Below the pieces are notes generated by a model. The model saw only the letters and a list, made by a program, of their open reading frames with translations. It was not told the origin of the DNA and did no database searches. This document shows positions 23,300-32,906 of a stretch of DNA of 64,000 nucleotides, one piece after another. Made by a program: the position numbers and the translations under genes. Every line of letters begins with the position of its first letter. Positions within the stretch are counted from its first letter, which is position 1. The stretch covers positions 1 through 64,000 of the forward strand of contig NZ_JAHYBZ010000009.1 of NCBI RefSeq assembly GCF_019430885.1, written 5' to 3'. The stretch is from Roseomonas alba. GTDB taxonomy: Bacteria; Pseudomonadota; Alphaproteobacteria; Acetobacterales; Acetobacteraceae.

Positions 23300-24273
23300 C
23301 AGCCCTGCACCGCGCCGCGGATCTCGGCACGGTCGAAGCGGAATCCAAGGTTGCAGAATTCGCAGGTCATCGTGATCGTCCCCTCCTCGGCCATGTGGTC
23401 GAGATCCTCCGGCCCGAATCCCGCCAGCACGCCGGCAAGGCGCGCGCGCGAGCAGCGGCAGCCGTAGGAGAGGGCGCGGGCGCGATCAAGCGCAAGCCCC
23501 TCGAGGGCGAAGAGTCGATGAAGCAGGCGATCGCCGGGCAGGGCGTCGTCCAGCATCTCGGCATCGGTCAGCGTCGCGGCGAGTGCGACGGCGGTGCGCC
23601 AGGCTTCCTCCTGCGCCTCCGCGTCCATCGCCTGGCCGAGGCCGCCGGCGCCGGCCACGCGCTCCAGGATCAGCGCCGCGGCGCGCCAGCCGGCATCGGT
23701 CTTCGCGCAGGCGAGATGGACATGGGTCGCGAGCTGTTCCGAGGTGCGGAAATAGGTTCCCGTCATGTCGGTGAGGCTGTCGCCCTCGATGGCGACCAAG
23801 CCCTGGTAGCGATCCATGTCGGGGCCCTGGTCGCAGGTGAAGGCCAGGTAGCCCTTGCCCAGCAGATCGGCCGCGGAGGGCGTCGCGCCATCGGCAACCA
23901 GCGCCGCGAGCCGGTCGGCATCAGCCCGCGCATAGCCGCGCAGTGCCCCGCCATCGGTGCAGTCGGCGAGCAGCATGGGCACCGGCCCGTCGCCCTTGGC
24001 CTGCAGGCTGAAGGACCCGCGGAACTTGAGCGCCGCGGCGAGCCCGGCGGTCAGTGCCAGCGCCTGGCCGGCGAGCGCGGTGACGGCCGGATGGTTGTCA
24101 TGCCGCGTCAGCAGCGCATCGGCGAGCGCGCCGAGGCGGACGAGCCGCCCGCGCACCGGCTTGTCGCGCAGGTGGAACTGCTGCACGCCGCGCGGCACCA
24201 CGAGATCGGGCACCGGCGGGCGGTCATGATTGAGGAAGTCAGGGGTGCGGGAGGGTTCGGTGGGACTGGACAC
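23299..24273 (-). CDS. hslO: Redox-regulated chaperone Hsp33
   Basis: 324 residues from GTG 24273. The N-terminal chaperone domain contains GQALALTAGLAAALKFRGSF and GTYFRTSEQLATHVHLA. The C-terminal zinc centre has GCRCSR and TCEFC (CxC + CxxC), the redox switch. Activated by oxidative unfolding stress. Longer N-terminus than E. coli Hsp33, as usual in alphaproteobacteria. Confidence 0.93.
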   Translation of the reverse strand: MSSPTEPSRTPDFLNHDRPPVPDLVVPRGVQQFHLRDKPVRGRLVRLGALADALLTRHDNHPAVTALAGQALALTAGLAAALKFRGSFSLQAKGDGPVPMLLADCTDGGALRGYARADADRLAALVADGATPSAADLLGKGYLAFTCDQGPDMDRYQGLVAIEGDSLTDMTGTYFRTSEQLATHVHLACAKTDAGWRAAALILERVAGAGGLGQAMDAEAQEEAWRTAVALAATLTDAEMLDDALPGDRLLHRLFALEGLALDRARALSYGCRCSRARLAGVLAGFGPEDLDHMAEEGTITMTCEFCNLGFRFDRAEIRGAVQG

Positions 24274-24406
24274 CGCGCCTAGATAGGGCGGGCAGGGGGG
24301 GCGATCCAAGCGTGCGGCCGCAGCGCATCTGAAGATTTCTCCTCAAACGGGTCGGGCCGTGATGCGGTTCAGCGACGAGGCGCCGCTGTCGCCCTATGGC
24401 CATGCC

Positions 24407-25153
24407 ATGATGCCTGCGCGTTTCCCGGCCGCGATGCTGGCCCTTCTCCTGCTCGCCGCGCCTGCGGCACGGGCGGAACCGGCCAGCCGGCCGCATGTAT
24501 CGGAGGTTCGGCCGCTGGCGCTGCCCGATGGCAGTCCCGGACGCATCGAATTGCTGCATGGCGACGGTTTCATCGCCGCCGACCCTGTCCGGGTACAGGT
24601 CCGCGACAGGATGGGCCGGGTTCTCGCCTGGACGCCGGCGGGGGTCGCGGCCGCATTGTCCTGCCCTGAGGCGGCGCGGACGGACGCCTGCCGGGCCTTC
24701 GTCTTCGGCCAGGCGCCCTGGCCGACGGTCTGGGTCCCCGATTCCGCCGGCTATGCGCCGGATGCGCGGGCGCCGGCGCCGGTCCTGGCCGGGGATTGGG
24801 CGGGGCCCTTCCCGGGATTCGACACGCAGCCCGCATCCATCGGCTTCCGCCGGGCGGGCGGCATCACCGACCGGGCCTGGGGCATGGTGCTGCTGGTGCT
24901 GGCCTTCTGGCGGGCAATGCTGTTGTCGGCGGGGCTGCTCGCCGGGGCGGCGATGGCGCTGCATGGGGCGGCGCTGCAGAGAGCGCGGCCTGTCCTGCGG
25001 ATCGGCCTCTGGGTCATCGCGGCGGCGCTGATCACCCTGGCGGGCTTCCAGGGCATGGTCCTGGTGCTGTTGATCGGCTTTCCCGTCGGCCTGCTCATCC
25101 TGCTTTGGGTGCTGGCAGGCCTTGGCTGGCTCGGGCTGCGCCGCGCGGCATGA
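24407..25153 (+). CDS. Secreted/membrane hypothetical protein
   Basis: 248 residues from ATG 24407; the signal peptide MMPARFPAAMLALLLLAAPAARA decides this start over ATG 24362. A periplasmic part (~24-155) with two Cys (ALSCPEAARTDACRAF) that may form a disulfide is followed by about three transmembrane helices (165-248) with a short basic loop. Unknown family. Divergent from hslO, convergent with argF. Confidence 0.6.
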   Translation: MMPARFPAAMLALLLLAAPAARAEPASRPHVSEVRPLALPDGSPGRIELLHGDGFIAADPVRVQVRDRMGRVLAWTPAGVAAALSCPEAARTDACRAFVFGQAPWPTVWVPDSAGYAPDARAPAPVLAGDWAGPFPGFDTQPASIGFRRAGGITDRAWGMVLLVLAFWRAMLLSAGLLAGAAMALHGAALQRARPVLRIGLWVIAAALITLAGFQGMVLVLLIGFPVGLLILLWVLAGLGWLGLRRAA

Positions 25154-25174
25154 CGCGCGCGGCGCAGGGGCGGA

Positions 25175-26128
25175 TCACTTGCCCGCCAGCGCCCACAGCA
25201 GCACGCCCTTCTGCGCGTGGAGCCGGTTCTCCGCCTCGTCGAACACCACCGATTGCGGGCCGTCGATCACCTCGTCGGTGATCTCCTCCCCGCGATGGGC
25301 GGGCAGGCAATGCATGACGATCGCGTCCGGCGCGGCCTTCTTCAGCAGCGCGGCGTTCAACTGGTACGGCGCGAGCAGGTTGTGGCGGCTGATCGTGCCG
25401 GCGTCGGGCTTTTCGTCCGACATCGACACCCAGGTATCCGTCACCACGCAGCGCGCATCCTTCACGGCCGCCTCGGGGTCCGAGGTCAGCTCGATCTTCG
25501 CCCCCTGCGCGCGCGCCCAGTCGATGAGCTGCGCCGGGGGGGCGAGTTCGGGCGGCGTCGCGATGCGCAGGATGAAACCGAAGCGCGCCGCGGCCTGGAT
25601 GAAGGATTGCGCGACGTTGTTGCCATCCCCTGTCCAGGCGATGACCTGGCCGGCGATCGGGCCGCAATGCTCCTCGAAGGTCATCACATCGGCCATGATC
25701 TGGCAGGGATGCGAGACGTCCGTCAGGCCGTTGATCACCGGGATGGTGGCGTATTCCGCAAGCTCGCGGATCTTCCGCACGTCGTCGGTGCGCAGCATGA
25801 TCGCGTCCACGTAGCGCGAGAGCACGCGCGCCGTGTCCTTCGGCGTCTCGCCGCGGCCGAGCTGCATGTCCTTCGACGACAGCACCACCACATCGCCGCC
25901 GAGCTGGCGGACCCCGACCTCGAAGGAGACGCGGGTGCGGGTCGAGGGCTTCTCGAAGATCAGCGCGACGGTCTTGCCGGCGAGCGGCTTGTCGGTGACC
26001 TCCCCGCGCTTCGTCTTCGTCCCGAGATCCAGCATGCGCCGCAGGGTCGGCGCGTCGAAATCCATGATCTCGAGGAAGTGGCGGGGGGCTGGCTGCCCCC
26101 CACCGACTGGCTTGAGCATGGCGCTCAT
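25175..26128 (-). CDS. argF: Ornithine carbamoyltransferase
   Basis: 317 residues, ~305-335 is normal. Carbamoyl-phosphate binding EKPSTRTR (59-66), DVSHPCQ, and the C-terminal ornithine-site [11 protein letters not shown]. Makes citrulline from ornithine in arginine synthesis. ATG overlaps the argD stop (ATGA), so argD-argF form a coupled operon. The N-terminal ~14 residues are Gly-rich and somewhat variable. Confidence 0.95.
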   Translation of the reverse strand: MSAMLKPVGGGQPAPRHFLEIMDFDAPTLRRMLDLGTKTKRGEVTDKPLAGKTVALIFEKPSTRTRVSFEVGVRQLGGDVVVLSSKDMQLGRGETPKDTARVLSRYVDAIMLRTDDVRKIRELAEYATIPVINGLTDVSHPCQIMADVMTFEEHCGPIAGQVIAWTGDGNNVAQSFIQAAARFGFILRIATPPELAPPAQLIDWARAQGAKIELTSDPEAAVKDARCVVTDTWVSMSDEKPDAGTISRHNLLAPYQLNAALLKKAAPDAIVMHCLPAHRGEEITDEVIDGPQSVVFDEAENRLHAQKGVLLWALAGK

Positions 26129-27327
26129 TTTGCCGCCGCCTTGGCGGCGGACGGCGTCAGGCGACGGCAGGCGCGGTCGAGCATCTCGATGGCCTCATCC
26201 ACATCGGCCTCGGTGATGATGAGCGGCGGCGCCAGGCGCAGCACGTTCATCCCCGCCGCGACGGTCAGCAGGCCCTCGGCGACCGCCGCGGACTGCATCT
26301 CGCCGTTGGAGACCTCGGGCTTCAGCTTCAGGCCGACCAGCAGACCGGCCCCCTGCACGCGCTCGACCACGGCGGGGTGGTTGGCGGCGAGGCTTTCCAT
26401 GGCATTCCACAGATAGCGCGCCACCTTCTCCACGCCGTCGAGGAAGCCCGGCGCCAGGATCACGTCCAGCACGGCATTGCCGGCCGAACAGGCCAGCGGA
26501 CCGCCGCCATAGGTCGTGCCATGGGTGCCGGGCTTGAGGTGCTTCGCGACATGCTCCTTGGCCAGGATGGCGCCGAGCGGGAAGCCGCCGCCGATCCCCT
26601 TGGCCGAGGACATGACGTCCGGCTCGATCCCGGCCCATTCATGGGCCCAGAGCTTGCCGGACCGGCCCATGCCGGTCTGCACCTCGTCGAGCGCGAGCAG
26701 CAGCCCGTACTCGTCGCAGACCTTGCGCAGTTCCTGCAGGAAGCGGATCGGCGCGGGTCGCACGCCGCCCTCGCCCTGGATGGGCTCGATCATGATGCCC
26801 GCGGTCGAGCTGTTGATGGCCGCGCGCACGGCATTCATGTTGTCGAAGGGCACATGCTCGAAGCCCTGCACCGGCGGGCCGAAGCCGGCGAGATACTTCT
26901 CGTTGCCGGTCGCGGACAGCATGGCGAGGGTGCGGCCATGGAAGGCGCCCTCGAAGCAGATCATGTGGAACCGCTCGGGGTGGCCGTTCTCCGCGTGGTA
27001 CTTGCGGACGGCCTTCACCATGCCTTCGTTCGCCTCGGCGCCCGAATTGCAGAAGAAGACGGAATCCGCAAAGGACGCGGCGACATGGCGGGCAGCGAGC
27101 TGTTCGGCCTGCGGCACCCGATACAGGTTCGAGACGTGCATCACCTTCGCGGCCTGCTCCGCGATGGTCTTCACCAGGTGCGGGTGGGAATGGCCGAGCG
27201 AGGTGGTGGCGATGCCGGCGCCGAAATCCAGGAATCGTCGCCCATCCACCGTCCACAGGCGCGCGCCCTCGCCCCGCTCGAAAGCAAGGTCGGCACGGTT
27301 GTAGGTCGGCATCAGGGCGGGGATCAC
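26125..27327 (-). CDS. argD: Acetylornithine aminotransferase
   Basis: 400 residues from GTG 27327, chosen for GGAGAG 8 nt upstream and the common [13 protein letters not shown] opening. PLP fold class I (class-III aminotransferase): [21 protein letters not shown], and the Lys in [14 protein letters not shown] binds PLP. Converts N-acetylglutamate semialdehyde to N-acetylornithine. Precedes and overlaps argF. Confidence 0.94.
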   Translation of the reverse strand: MIPALMPTYNRADLAFERGEGARLWTVDGRRFLDFGAGIATTSLGHSHPHLVKTIAEQAAKVMHVSNLYRVPQAEQLAARHVAASFADSVFFCNSGAEANEGMVKAVRKYHAENGHPERFHMICFEGAFHGRTLAMLSATGNEKYLAGFGPPVQGFEHVPFDNMNAVRAAINSSTAGIMIEPIQGEGGVRPAPIRFLQELRKVCDEYGLLLALDEVQTGMGRSGKLWAHEWAGIEPDVMSSAKGIGGGFPLGAILAKEHVAKHLKPGTHGTTYGGGPLACSAGNAVLDVILAPGFLDGVEKVARYLWNAMESLAANHPAVVERVQGAGLLVGLKLKPEVSNGEMQSAAVAEGLLTVAAGMNVLRLAPPLIITEADVDEAIEMLDRACRRLTPSAAKAAAK

Positions 27328-27487
27328 GGGGAACCACTCTCCAGTCTTTCCTCCACGCGCAGGGCCGCGACCATCGCGGCACTGCCGGAAGGAAAGGCGG
27401 GAGACTAACCGCAAGAGCCGGTCGGGCGGAAGGCCGGCGATGGTCTTTCGCCCATGCGTCCCGGGAAAGTCACATGCGCCCGGGGCG

Positions 27488-29407
27488 TCAGGCTGCGCCG
27501 TGGGACCCGCCCAGACGGAAGAAAGTGGGGTGCGCGGCAAGCCCGGCGGCGGCGTTGCGCAGGCGCAGCGCCTCCTCCGGCGCGCTGGCCTGCAGCCGCC
27601 GCGCGGCGGCCAGCAGCGCGCGGCTGGCGGCCTGCGGATCCGCCCCGACCCGGCGCAGCCGCTGCAGCGCCGCCAGGATGGCCCGCCGGGTGCCCGGGGC
27701 CAGGTCGGGTTCGGTGCGCCGGGCCTGCAGCCCGGTGATGGCGGCGGCGACCCGCAACGCGGCCATGCCGCCCTCCATCGCCACCCCACGCATGCCACGC
27801 CGTTCCGCCAGCCGGACGAGCCGCAGCAGCCGATGGCGCAGCCGCGCGCGCCACAGCGGCCGGCGGCCTGGTGCCTCCGCATCCGCCGCCATGCCCTGCA
27901 CGTCATGCACCATCGCGCCGACCAGCCGCCGCATCCGGTCCGCCGGATCGGCCGGGAAAAGCTGGCGGAAGGCGACCAGGGCGATGACCGGCGCCAGGAT
28001 CACCGCGATGCCGGTCAGCACCGATCCAGCAACGGTGCCCGTCAGCGGCAGATGTGGCTGCAGCAGCAGCAGCATCACCATGTTGAAGTCCATCCCGCCG
28101 CCCATGCTGCGCCGGTGCGCGACGACCAGCGCCCCCAGCAGGATGAAGGGCATCATCATCAGGATCAGCTGCGCCTCGGTGCCCGCATGTGGCCAGGCCA
28201 ACCACCGGCAGGCCAGCGCGCCCAGCACGCCGAAGGCCTGGCCGATCGCGACCTGGCGCATCGTCAGCACCGGGTTCTCCGCGGTCGAGAAGAGCGAGAT
28301 CATCACCGCGGTGCCGAGCATCAGATAGGGCCCCTCCGCCCAGCCGCTCACCTGCCAGGCCAGGCCCACCAGCAGCAGCGTGACGCCGGCGCGCAGCGCG
28401 GCACGCCCGCCGGCCACCCAGTCGCGATGCAGGATCAGCAGTAGATGCGGCGCGGGCGGCATGGTCTCGGCGCGCGACAGGCGCTGTCCCAATGTCGCGC
28501 GCAGCTCGATCAGCGCGTCGCGCAGGGCCGGCCGCGCCTGGGCGCGCGCCAGCGCCGCGTCGATCGCGGCAAGCGTCAGCGCCGGTTCCGCCGCGGTCTC
28601 GAGCGCGGCGGCGGCGCGATCGAGGGCCTCGGCCGCGAGCGGATCGGGGCGATCCGCATCGGGGTCGCCCAGCCAGGCGAAGCCGGCGAGCTGGGCGCCG
28701 AGCAGATCCCGCATGCGACGGGCGGCGCGGCGGCTGCGCAGCGATCCCGCGCCGTGCCGGTCGAGCGCCTCATCGATCGCCGCCATGGCGCCGAGCAGGG
28801 CATGCATCTGCTCCGTCGGAAGATCGTTGCCGTGCAGCCGAAGCGCCATGCCGCGCAGCAGCCGGGCGGCCTCGCCGCGCAGGGCGGTTTGCACTGCATC
28901 CTCGGCCTCGGGCGGGGTGAACAGCAGGCCGGACAGCGCACCGATCGCCACGCCCACCAGCACGGTGAGCAGCCGGTCGAGCCCTAGCGCGAGAGGATGG
29001 CCCGGATGCCCGACCTCAAGCAGCGCAACCATGGCCGCCGAATACCCCGCGAGGATCGCGCCATAGGAGACGAAGCCGTGCAGCACGTTGCCCAGCCCCG
29101 CGCAGGCTGCAATCCACAGCGCGATTCCCAACACGAGCAGCCGCTGGTCGCCGCCGCTCAGCACCAGCAGCGCCACCCCCGCGACGACGCCGATCGCCGT
29201 GCCCGCCGCCCGGAACAGGCTTTTCTCCACCAGCATGCCGCGCACCGGCTGGGCCGAGGCCCAGACCGTCATCGCCGTCCATTGCGGATGCTCGAGCCCC
29301 ATGGCCCAGGCGATGGCGAGCGCGACGCAGGCCGTCGCCGCCGTGCGACCGGCGAAGGCGAGCCGCGCCGGATCGAAGCCCCAGCGCGCGAGCGACGCGC
29401 CGGTCAT
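27488..29407 (-). CDS. FUSC family aromatic-acid exporter-like membrane protein
   Basis: 639 residues. Two FUSC halves: N-terminal membrane block ~20-165 (HPQWTAMTVWASAQPVRGMLVEKSL) and second block ~345-480, separated by an Arg/Ala-rich cytosolic helical domain. A long C-terminal cytosolic part follows. Family members (AaeB-like) export aromatic acids. The upstream MarR regulator, with overlapping stop/start, suggests induction by a phenolic or similar acid. Confidence 0.85.
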   Translation of the reverse strand: MTGASLARWGFDPARLAFAGRTAATACVALAIAWAMGLEHPQWTAMTVWASAQPVRGMLVEKSLFRAAGTAIGVVAGVALLVLSGGDQRLLVLGIALWIAACAGLGNVLHGFVSYGAILAGYSAAMVALLEVGHPGHPLALGLDRLLTVLVGVAIGALSGLLFTPPEAEDAVQTALRGEAARLLRGMALRLHGNDLPTEQMHALLGAMAAIDEALDRHGAGSLRSRRAARRMRDLLGAQLAGFAWLGDPDADRPDPLAAEALDRAAAALETAAEPALTLAAIDAALARAQARPALRDALIELRATLGQRLSRAETMPPAPHLLLILHRDWVAGGRAALRAGVTLLLVGLAWQVSGWAEGPYLMLGTAVMISLFSTAENPVLTMRQVAIGQAFGVLGALACRWLAWPHAGTEAQLILMMMPFILLGALVVAHRRSMGGGMDFNMVMLLLLQPHLPLTGTVAGSVLTGIAVILAPVIALVAFRQLFPADPADRMRRLVGAMVHDVQGMAADAEAPGRRPLWRARLRHRLLRLVRLAERRGMRGVAMEGGMAALRVAAAITGLQARRTEPDLAPGTRRAILAALQRLRRVGADPQAASRALLAAARRLQASAPEEALRLRNAAAGLAAHPTFFRLGGSHGAA

Positions 29408-29850
29408 CGCGGCGTCTCCGCCATCAGGCGCAGCCGGCGGTCGATGCGGGCAAACAGGTCGAGCGCACCAGCGACTTCGGCATCGCCGACATCGGCGAGC
29501 ATCTCGGCCTCGGCCTCGGCCAGGATGCGGCGGATGTCGCGCAGCGAATCCCGCCCCGCGGCGGTCAGGCTGATGCGGCGCGTGCGCCGGTCGAGCGGAT
29601 CGACGGTGCGCAGGATCAGGCCGCGTCCGACCAGGATGTCGATCAGGCGCACGAGGCTCGATCCCTCGACGCCGACGCGCGCGGCGAGCTCGGTCTGGCT
29701 GATGGGCTCGCCCGCTTCCTCGAGATGCACGAGCGGCACCCAGGTGGCGTCGGTCAGGCCAAGGTCGGCCAGATGGCGGTCAAGCGTGCGTCGCCAGCGC
29801 CGGGCGAGCAGAACGAAGGCGAGGCCGAAGCGCAGGCGGGGGGAGGTCAT
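29404..29850 (-). CDS. MarR family transcriptional regulator
   Basis: 148 residues, winged helix at ~45-110 (SQTELAARVGVEGSSLVRLIDILVGRGLILRTVDPLDRR) with the MarR wing DPLDRRTRRISLT. Probably represses its own operon with the FUSC exporter; its stop overlaps the exporter start. No Shine-Dalgarno sequence precedes the ATG, and two palindromes lie directly upstream. Confidence 0.9.
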   Translation of the reverse strand: MTSPRLRFGLAFVLLARRWRRTLDRHLADLGLTDATWVPLVHLEEAGEPISQTELAARVGVEGSSLVRLIDILVGRGLILRTVDPLDRRTRRISLTAAGRDSLRDIRRILAEAEAEMLADVGDAEVAGALDLFARIDRRLRLMAETPR

Positions 29851-29893
29851 GAACGATCGTTCTAAGACAAATCATTAGGATCCTAATGATTTG
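29851..29893. promoter_or_regulatory. MarR operator region: two perfect palindromes
   Basis: GAACGATCGTTC (29851-29862, 12 bp) touches the marR ATG. A 26-bp perfect palindrome, CAAATCATTAGGA + TCCTAATGATTTG, lies at 29868-29893. Both are strongly AT-rich for this genome. Likely MarR binding sites covering the promoter. Confidence 0.7.
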
Positions 29894-29933
29894 GCTCTAC
29901 ATGGCAGCGTTGCGCCACCTCCGGGACAGCGTT

Positions 29934-30060
29934 GGAGGGGCCTTACCCCTCTGTGCCACCCGGTCTGAGGCCTTTGGAAACCGTTACTTGGTGCCGGGCA
30001 CCGCGGTCAGGACGAACACCGAAACCCGCATTGGCGCACCAAGCGGGCCTTGAGGGGTTT
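29934..30060 (+). repeat. Palindromic repeat family, copy C
   Basis: GGAGGGGCCTTACCCCTC, then AGGCCTTTGGAAACCGTTACTTGGTGCCGGGCACC and ACCCGCATTGGCGCACCAAGCGGGCC. Aligns by eye with copy A' on the other strand. No gene in 29,894-30,221. Confidence 0.7.
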
Positions 30061-30123
30061 GGTGCGACTGTGGTGCCCAAACGCCAGCAGATTGCGGATC
30101 AGGGGCTCCAGGCCCCAGGTGCA

Positions 30124-30196
30124 CCCCATGACGTTGCGAGCCAACGTCATGGGGACCCCGATGGCGGGGAGGTTCGGAGGGGCGGGCCCCTCCGAC
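30124..30196 (-). repeat. Palindromic repeat family, copy C' with 13-bp stem
   Basis: A perfect 13-bp inverted repeat CCCCATGACGTTG / CAACGTCATGGGG (30124-30154, 5-nt loop), then the GGAGGGGC...GCCCCTCC hairpin in inverted orientation (30163-30196). A near-identical 14-bp stem is in copy D'. Confidence 0.7.
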
Positions 30197-30221
30197 CTGA
30201 CCTTGCTATGGCCGACGAGCG

Positions 30222-30569
30222 TCAGAGACCCGGATTGTTCGGGTTACGCCGCGTCGGCGGATTGGTGCCGAGAGCGCGCTCCGCGGCGGTGCCCGACGGA
30301 TTGCTGCGCGTGCCGTCACTCTGCGAGGGATAGGCCCCCGACATGTTGGTCCCCGTGACGCGGTCGACGGCGCGGCCAGCGGCCGTACCCGGCGGGTTGG
30401 CCGCCGTGCCCTCGCTCTGCGACGGGTAGGCGCCGGACATGTTGGTGCCAAGCGCGCGGTCGGTGGCGCGCACGGGCTCGACATTCGCGGGATCGCTCCC
30501 GCGATGGTCGCAGGCGGCGAGGCCGCCGATCAGAAGCAACGCCACGGCGGCGCGGGGCAGAAAAGACAT
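30222..30569 (-). CDS. Small lipoprotein with tandem GTNMSGAYPSQS repeats
   Basis: 115 residues. Signal peptide ends with LAAC (lipobox, Cys 20). The mature part contains two ~35-residue repeats built on DRALGTNMSGAYPSQSEGT and NPPGTAAGRAV, plus a third partial copy. It is rich in Pro, Gly, Ser and Asn and likely unstructured. Surface or periplasmic lipoprotein of unknown role. Confidence 0.7.
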   Translation of the reverse strand: MSFLPRAAVALLLIGGLAACDHRGSDPANVEPVRATDRALGTNMSGAYPSQSEGTAANPPGTAAGRAVDRVTGTNMSGAYPSQSDGTRSNPSGTAAERALGTNPPTRRNPNNPGL

Positions 30570-30635
30570 CGGGGCTCTCCCATGTGGTCATCCGATGTCA
30601 TCGCAACGTGCCCGCAATGCCGTGGGTTGCAGGAT

Positions 30636-31103
30636 TCAGGCCGGGTCGCCGTGGTCGGCGAGGAGACCCGCCGCCTCGATGCCCGCGATGCAGCATTCCT
30701 CGTCCTTCGCCGAGGCATCGCCGCTGATGCCGACGGCCCCGAGCAGCACGTTGTTGGCGTCGCGCACCAGCACGCCGCCCTGCACGGGCACGGCCCTGCC
30801 GCCCGACAGGTCGGACAGGGCGTTGGTGAAGCCCGGCACGGCCTGGGCGCGGCGGGCGAGTTCCCGCGTGCCGAAGCCCATGGCCAGCGCGCCGAACGCC
30901 TTGCCGGTAGCCACTTCCGGCCGGAGGATCGAAGCGCCGTCCTCGCGCTTCGCGACCTTGAGCTGGCCGCCGGCGTCGAGCACGACCACGGTCAGCGGCA
31001 GCAGGCCGAGCGCGCGACCCTTCGCAAGTGCGGCATTGGCGATCGCTTCGGACTGGGCGAGGGTCAGACCGTTGATGGCGGCCGGATGGGCAGGCTGGGG
31101 CAT
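30636..31103 (-). CDS. GlcG/HbpS-type (DUF336) protein
   Basis: 155 residues from ATG 31103. Family pattern: LTLAQSEAIANAALAKG, VVVLDAGGQLKVAKREDGA, GKAFGALAMGFGTRELA, and the C-terminal GAVGISGDASAKDEECC. Related proteins bind haem (HbpS) or accompany glycolate genes (GlcG). The product may sense or buffer a cofactor; exact role unknown. No signal peptide visible. Confidence 0.85.
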   Translation of the reverse strand: MPQPAHPAAINGLTLAQSEAIANAALAKGRALGLLPLTVVVLDAGGQLKVAKREDGASILRPEVATGKAFGALAMGFGTRELARRAQAVPGFTNALSDLSGGRAVPVQGGVLVRDANNVLLGAVGISGDASAKDEECCIAGIEAAGLLADHGDPA

Positions 31104-31170
31104 GGCGCTCTCTCCGTGATCGGTATGATCCGGGATAGGCGGGCCCGGCGCAGCCGTCCAGGCGGCGATG

Positions 31171-31479
31171 CTACCGCGACGGCGGCGGGGGCACAGGCTT
31201 GTCGGGATCATGCGACCCGGCGGTCGCGTCGCCCATCATGCCCTGAGGCGTGATGCCTGTGGCACCCGGCCTATCGTGTCCCGCCGCCGACCCGTCGGTG
31301 CCGCGATTCACCGCGTGGGGGGAATCGGTGCGCGGCGGCTGGGTCGCGGGGCCGGCATCGCGGCCGACCGTATCGACCTGGCCTGGTTGCGGGCCGCCTT
31401 GCTGCGGAGGGGTCACGGGCTGGGCGGTGGCGATCCCGGCGCCGAGCAGCAGCGCGGGCATCAGATGAAGCGGTCGCAT
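31171..31479 (-). CDS. Secreted Pro/Gly-rich hypothetical protein
   Basis: 102 residues from ATG 31479. An N-terminal signal (RPLHLMPALLLGAGIATAQ) is followed by a low-complexity region rich in Pro, Gly, Asp and Thr. No Cys lipobox. Probably periplasmic or exported; function unknown. Confidence 0.6.
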   Translation of the reverse strand: MRPLHLMPALLLGAGIATAQPVTPPQQGGPQPGQVDTVGRDAGPATQPPRTDSPHAVNRGTDGSAAGHDRPGATGITPQGMMGDATAGSHDPDKPVPPPPSR

Positions 31480-31575
31480 GGCGGTCTCCCGGCGCAATGT
31501 CTTGGCAGGAAGGGAACGGCGCTGCGCCCCGGGGGTTGCGTGGCGCCCGGCCGCGCCCCGTGCGAGAAGGCGCCC

Positions 31576-32202
31576 ATGACCGGCGACGGAAACGGACAAC
31601 AGGACAAGCGGGGCCGGCGGGCACCGCGCCCGGCGGGCCACGCCCCGACCGAGGCCAGGCTGCGGGAGATCGCGCTCGCGCATTTGGCCCGCTTCGCCGC
31701 GACCGAGGTGGCGCTGCGCCGCGTGCTGGAACGCCGTGTCGATCGCTGGGCCCGCGCGGCCGAGGCGGAGGGCCAGCCGCACGAGCAGGTGTCCATGGCC
31801 GCCGCCCGCGCCCGCACCGCGGCGGTGGAGGTCGCGAAGGCCATGGTCACCGCCGGGGCGGTCGACGATGCCGCCTTCGCCGAGAGCCGGGCGCGTCGCC
31901 TGGCCCGCGCAGGGCGGTCGCGGCGGGCCATCGCGGCGCACCTCTCCGCCAAGGGCGTGGATGCCGAGACCGCGGCGACGGCCCTGCCTGAAGACCCCGA
32001 GGCGGAGCTGAACGCGGCGCTCGCCTATTGCCGCCGCCGCCGGATCGGCCCCTTCGCCCGTGTCGAGGCGGATGTGGAAGCGCGGCGCAAGGCGCTGGCG
32101 GCACTGGCACGCGGCGGTTTCGCGCAACCAGTGGCGCGCCGCGCCCTGGACATGGACCCGACGGAGGCCGAGGACCGTCTGATCGCGGCACGCCGGGCAT
32201 GA
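31576..32202 (+). CDS. recX: RecX family regulator of RecA
   Basis: 208 residues. Tandem three-helix repeats as in RecX: ALRRVLERRVDRW, DDAAFAESRARRLARAGRSRRAIAAHL, and AALAYCRRRRIGPF. RecX modulates RecA filaments. GAGAAGG precedes ATG 31576. The stop overlaps azlC (ATGA); recA itself is not in the window. Confidence 0.85.
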   Translation: MTGDGNGQQDKRGRRAPRPAGHAPTEARLREIALAHLARFAATEVALRRVLERRVDRWARAAEAEGQPHEQVSMAAARARTAAVEVAKAMVTAGAVDDAAFAESRARRLARAGRSRRAIAAHLSAKGVDAETAATALPEDPEAELNAALAYCRRRRIGPFARVEADVEARRKALAALARGGFAQPVARRALDMDPTEAEDRLIAARRA

Positions 32203-32906
32203 GCGGCGGCGGCGTGACCTTCACTAGCGCCGGGGTGCTGCGGGGCATGCAGGTCGGCATTCCTCTGGTGATCGGGACCTTTCCCTTCGGGCTGGTGGTG
32301 GGCGTGATCTCCGGCGCCAAGGGGCTGTCGCTGCTCGAGACGCTGGTGATGTCCGGCGTGGTCTTCGCCGGGGCGTCCCAATTGCTGGCGCTGGAACTGT
32401 GGACCGATCCGGCGCCGGTGCTGGCGGCGAGCCTCGCTGCCCTGGTGGTGAATCTTCGCCTCGCGCCGATGGGGGCGGCGCTGGCACCCTGGCTGGATCG
32501 GCTGCGCGGCTGGAAGCTGTGGGGGACGCTGGCGACGCTGGTGGATCATTCCTACGCCTTCTCGATTGCCGAGATCCGGCGCGGCGGGCGGGATGCGGGC
32601 TATCTGCTCGGCGTCGCGCTGATCCTGTGGATGTTCTGGATGGTCGCCGTCGGGCTCGGCCATGTGCTGGGGGCGGTGGTGCAGCTTCCGCCCGGACATC
32701 CGCTGTATTTCGCCGCGGTCGCCACCTTCTGCGCGCTGCTGGTGCCGGTCTGGCAAGGAGTGCGGCGGGACCTGTTGCCCTGGATACTGGCGGCCGCCGT
32801 GTCTCTGGGCGCGTGGGAGATAGGGCTCGGTGCGCCTTGGCCGCTGCTGGCGGGCGCGCTGTCCGGGGCGGCGCTCGGCGCCTGGATGGAGCTGCGGCGG
32901 CGATGA
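32199..32906 (+). CDS. azlC: AzlC family branched-chain amino-acid exporter subunit
   Basis: 235 residues, about seven hydrophobic segments. Family features GIPLVIGTFPFGLVVGV, VFAGASQLLALEL and VVNLRLAPMGAAL. Together with AzlD it forms a branched-chain amino-acid exporter. Both flanking genes overlap by ATGA. Confidence 0.9.
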   Translation: MSGGGVTFTSAGVLRGMQVGIPLVIGTFPFGLVVGVISGAKGLSLLETLVMSGVVFAGASQLLALELWTDPAPVLAASLAALVVNLRLAPMGAALAPWLDRLRGWKLWGTLATLVDHSYAFSIAEIRRGGRDAGYLLGVALILWMFWMVAVGLGHVLGAVVQLPPGHPLYFAAVATFCALLVPVWQGVRRDLLPWILAAAVSLGAWEIGLGAPWPLLAGALSGAALGAWMELRRR

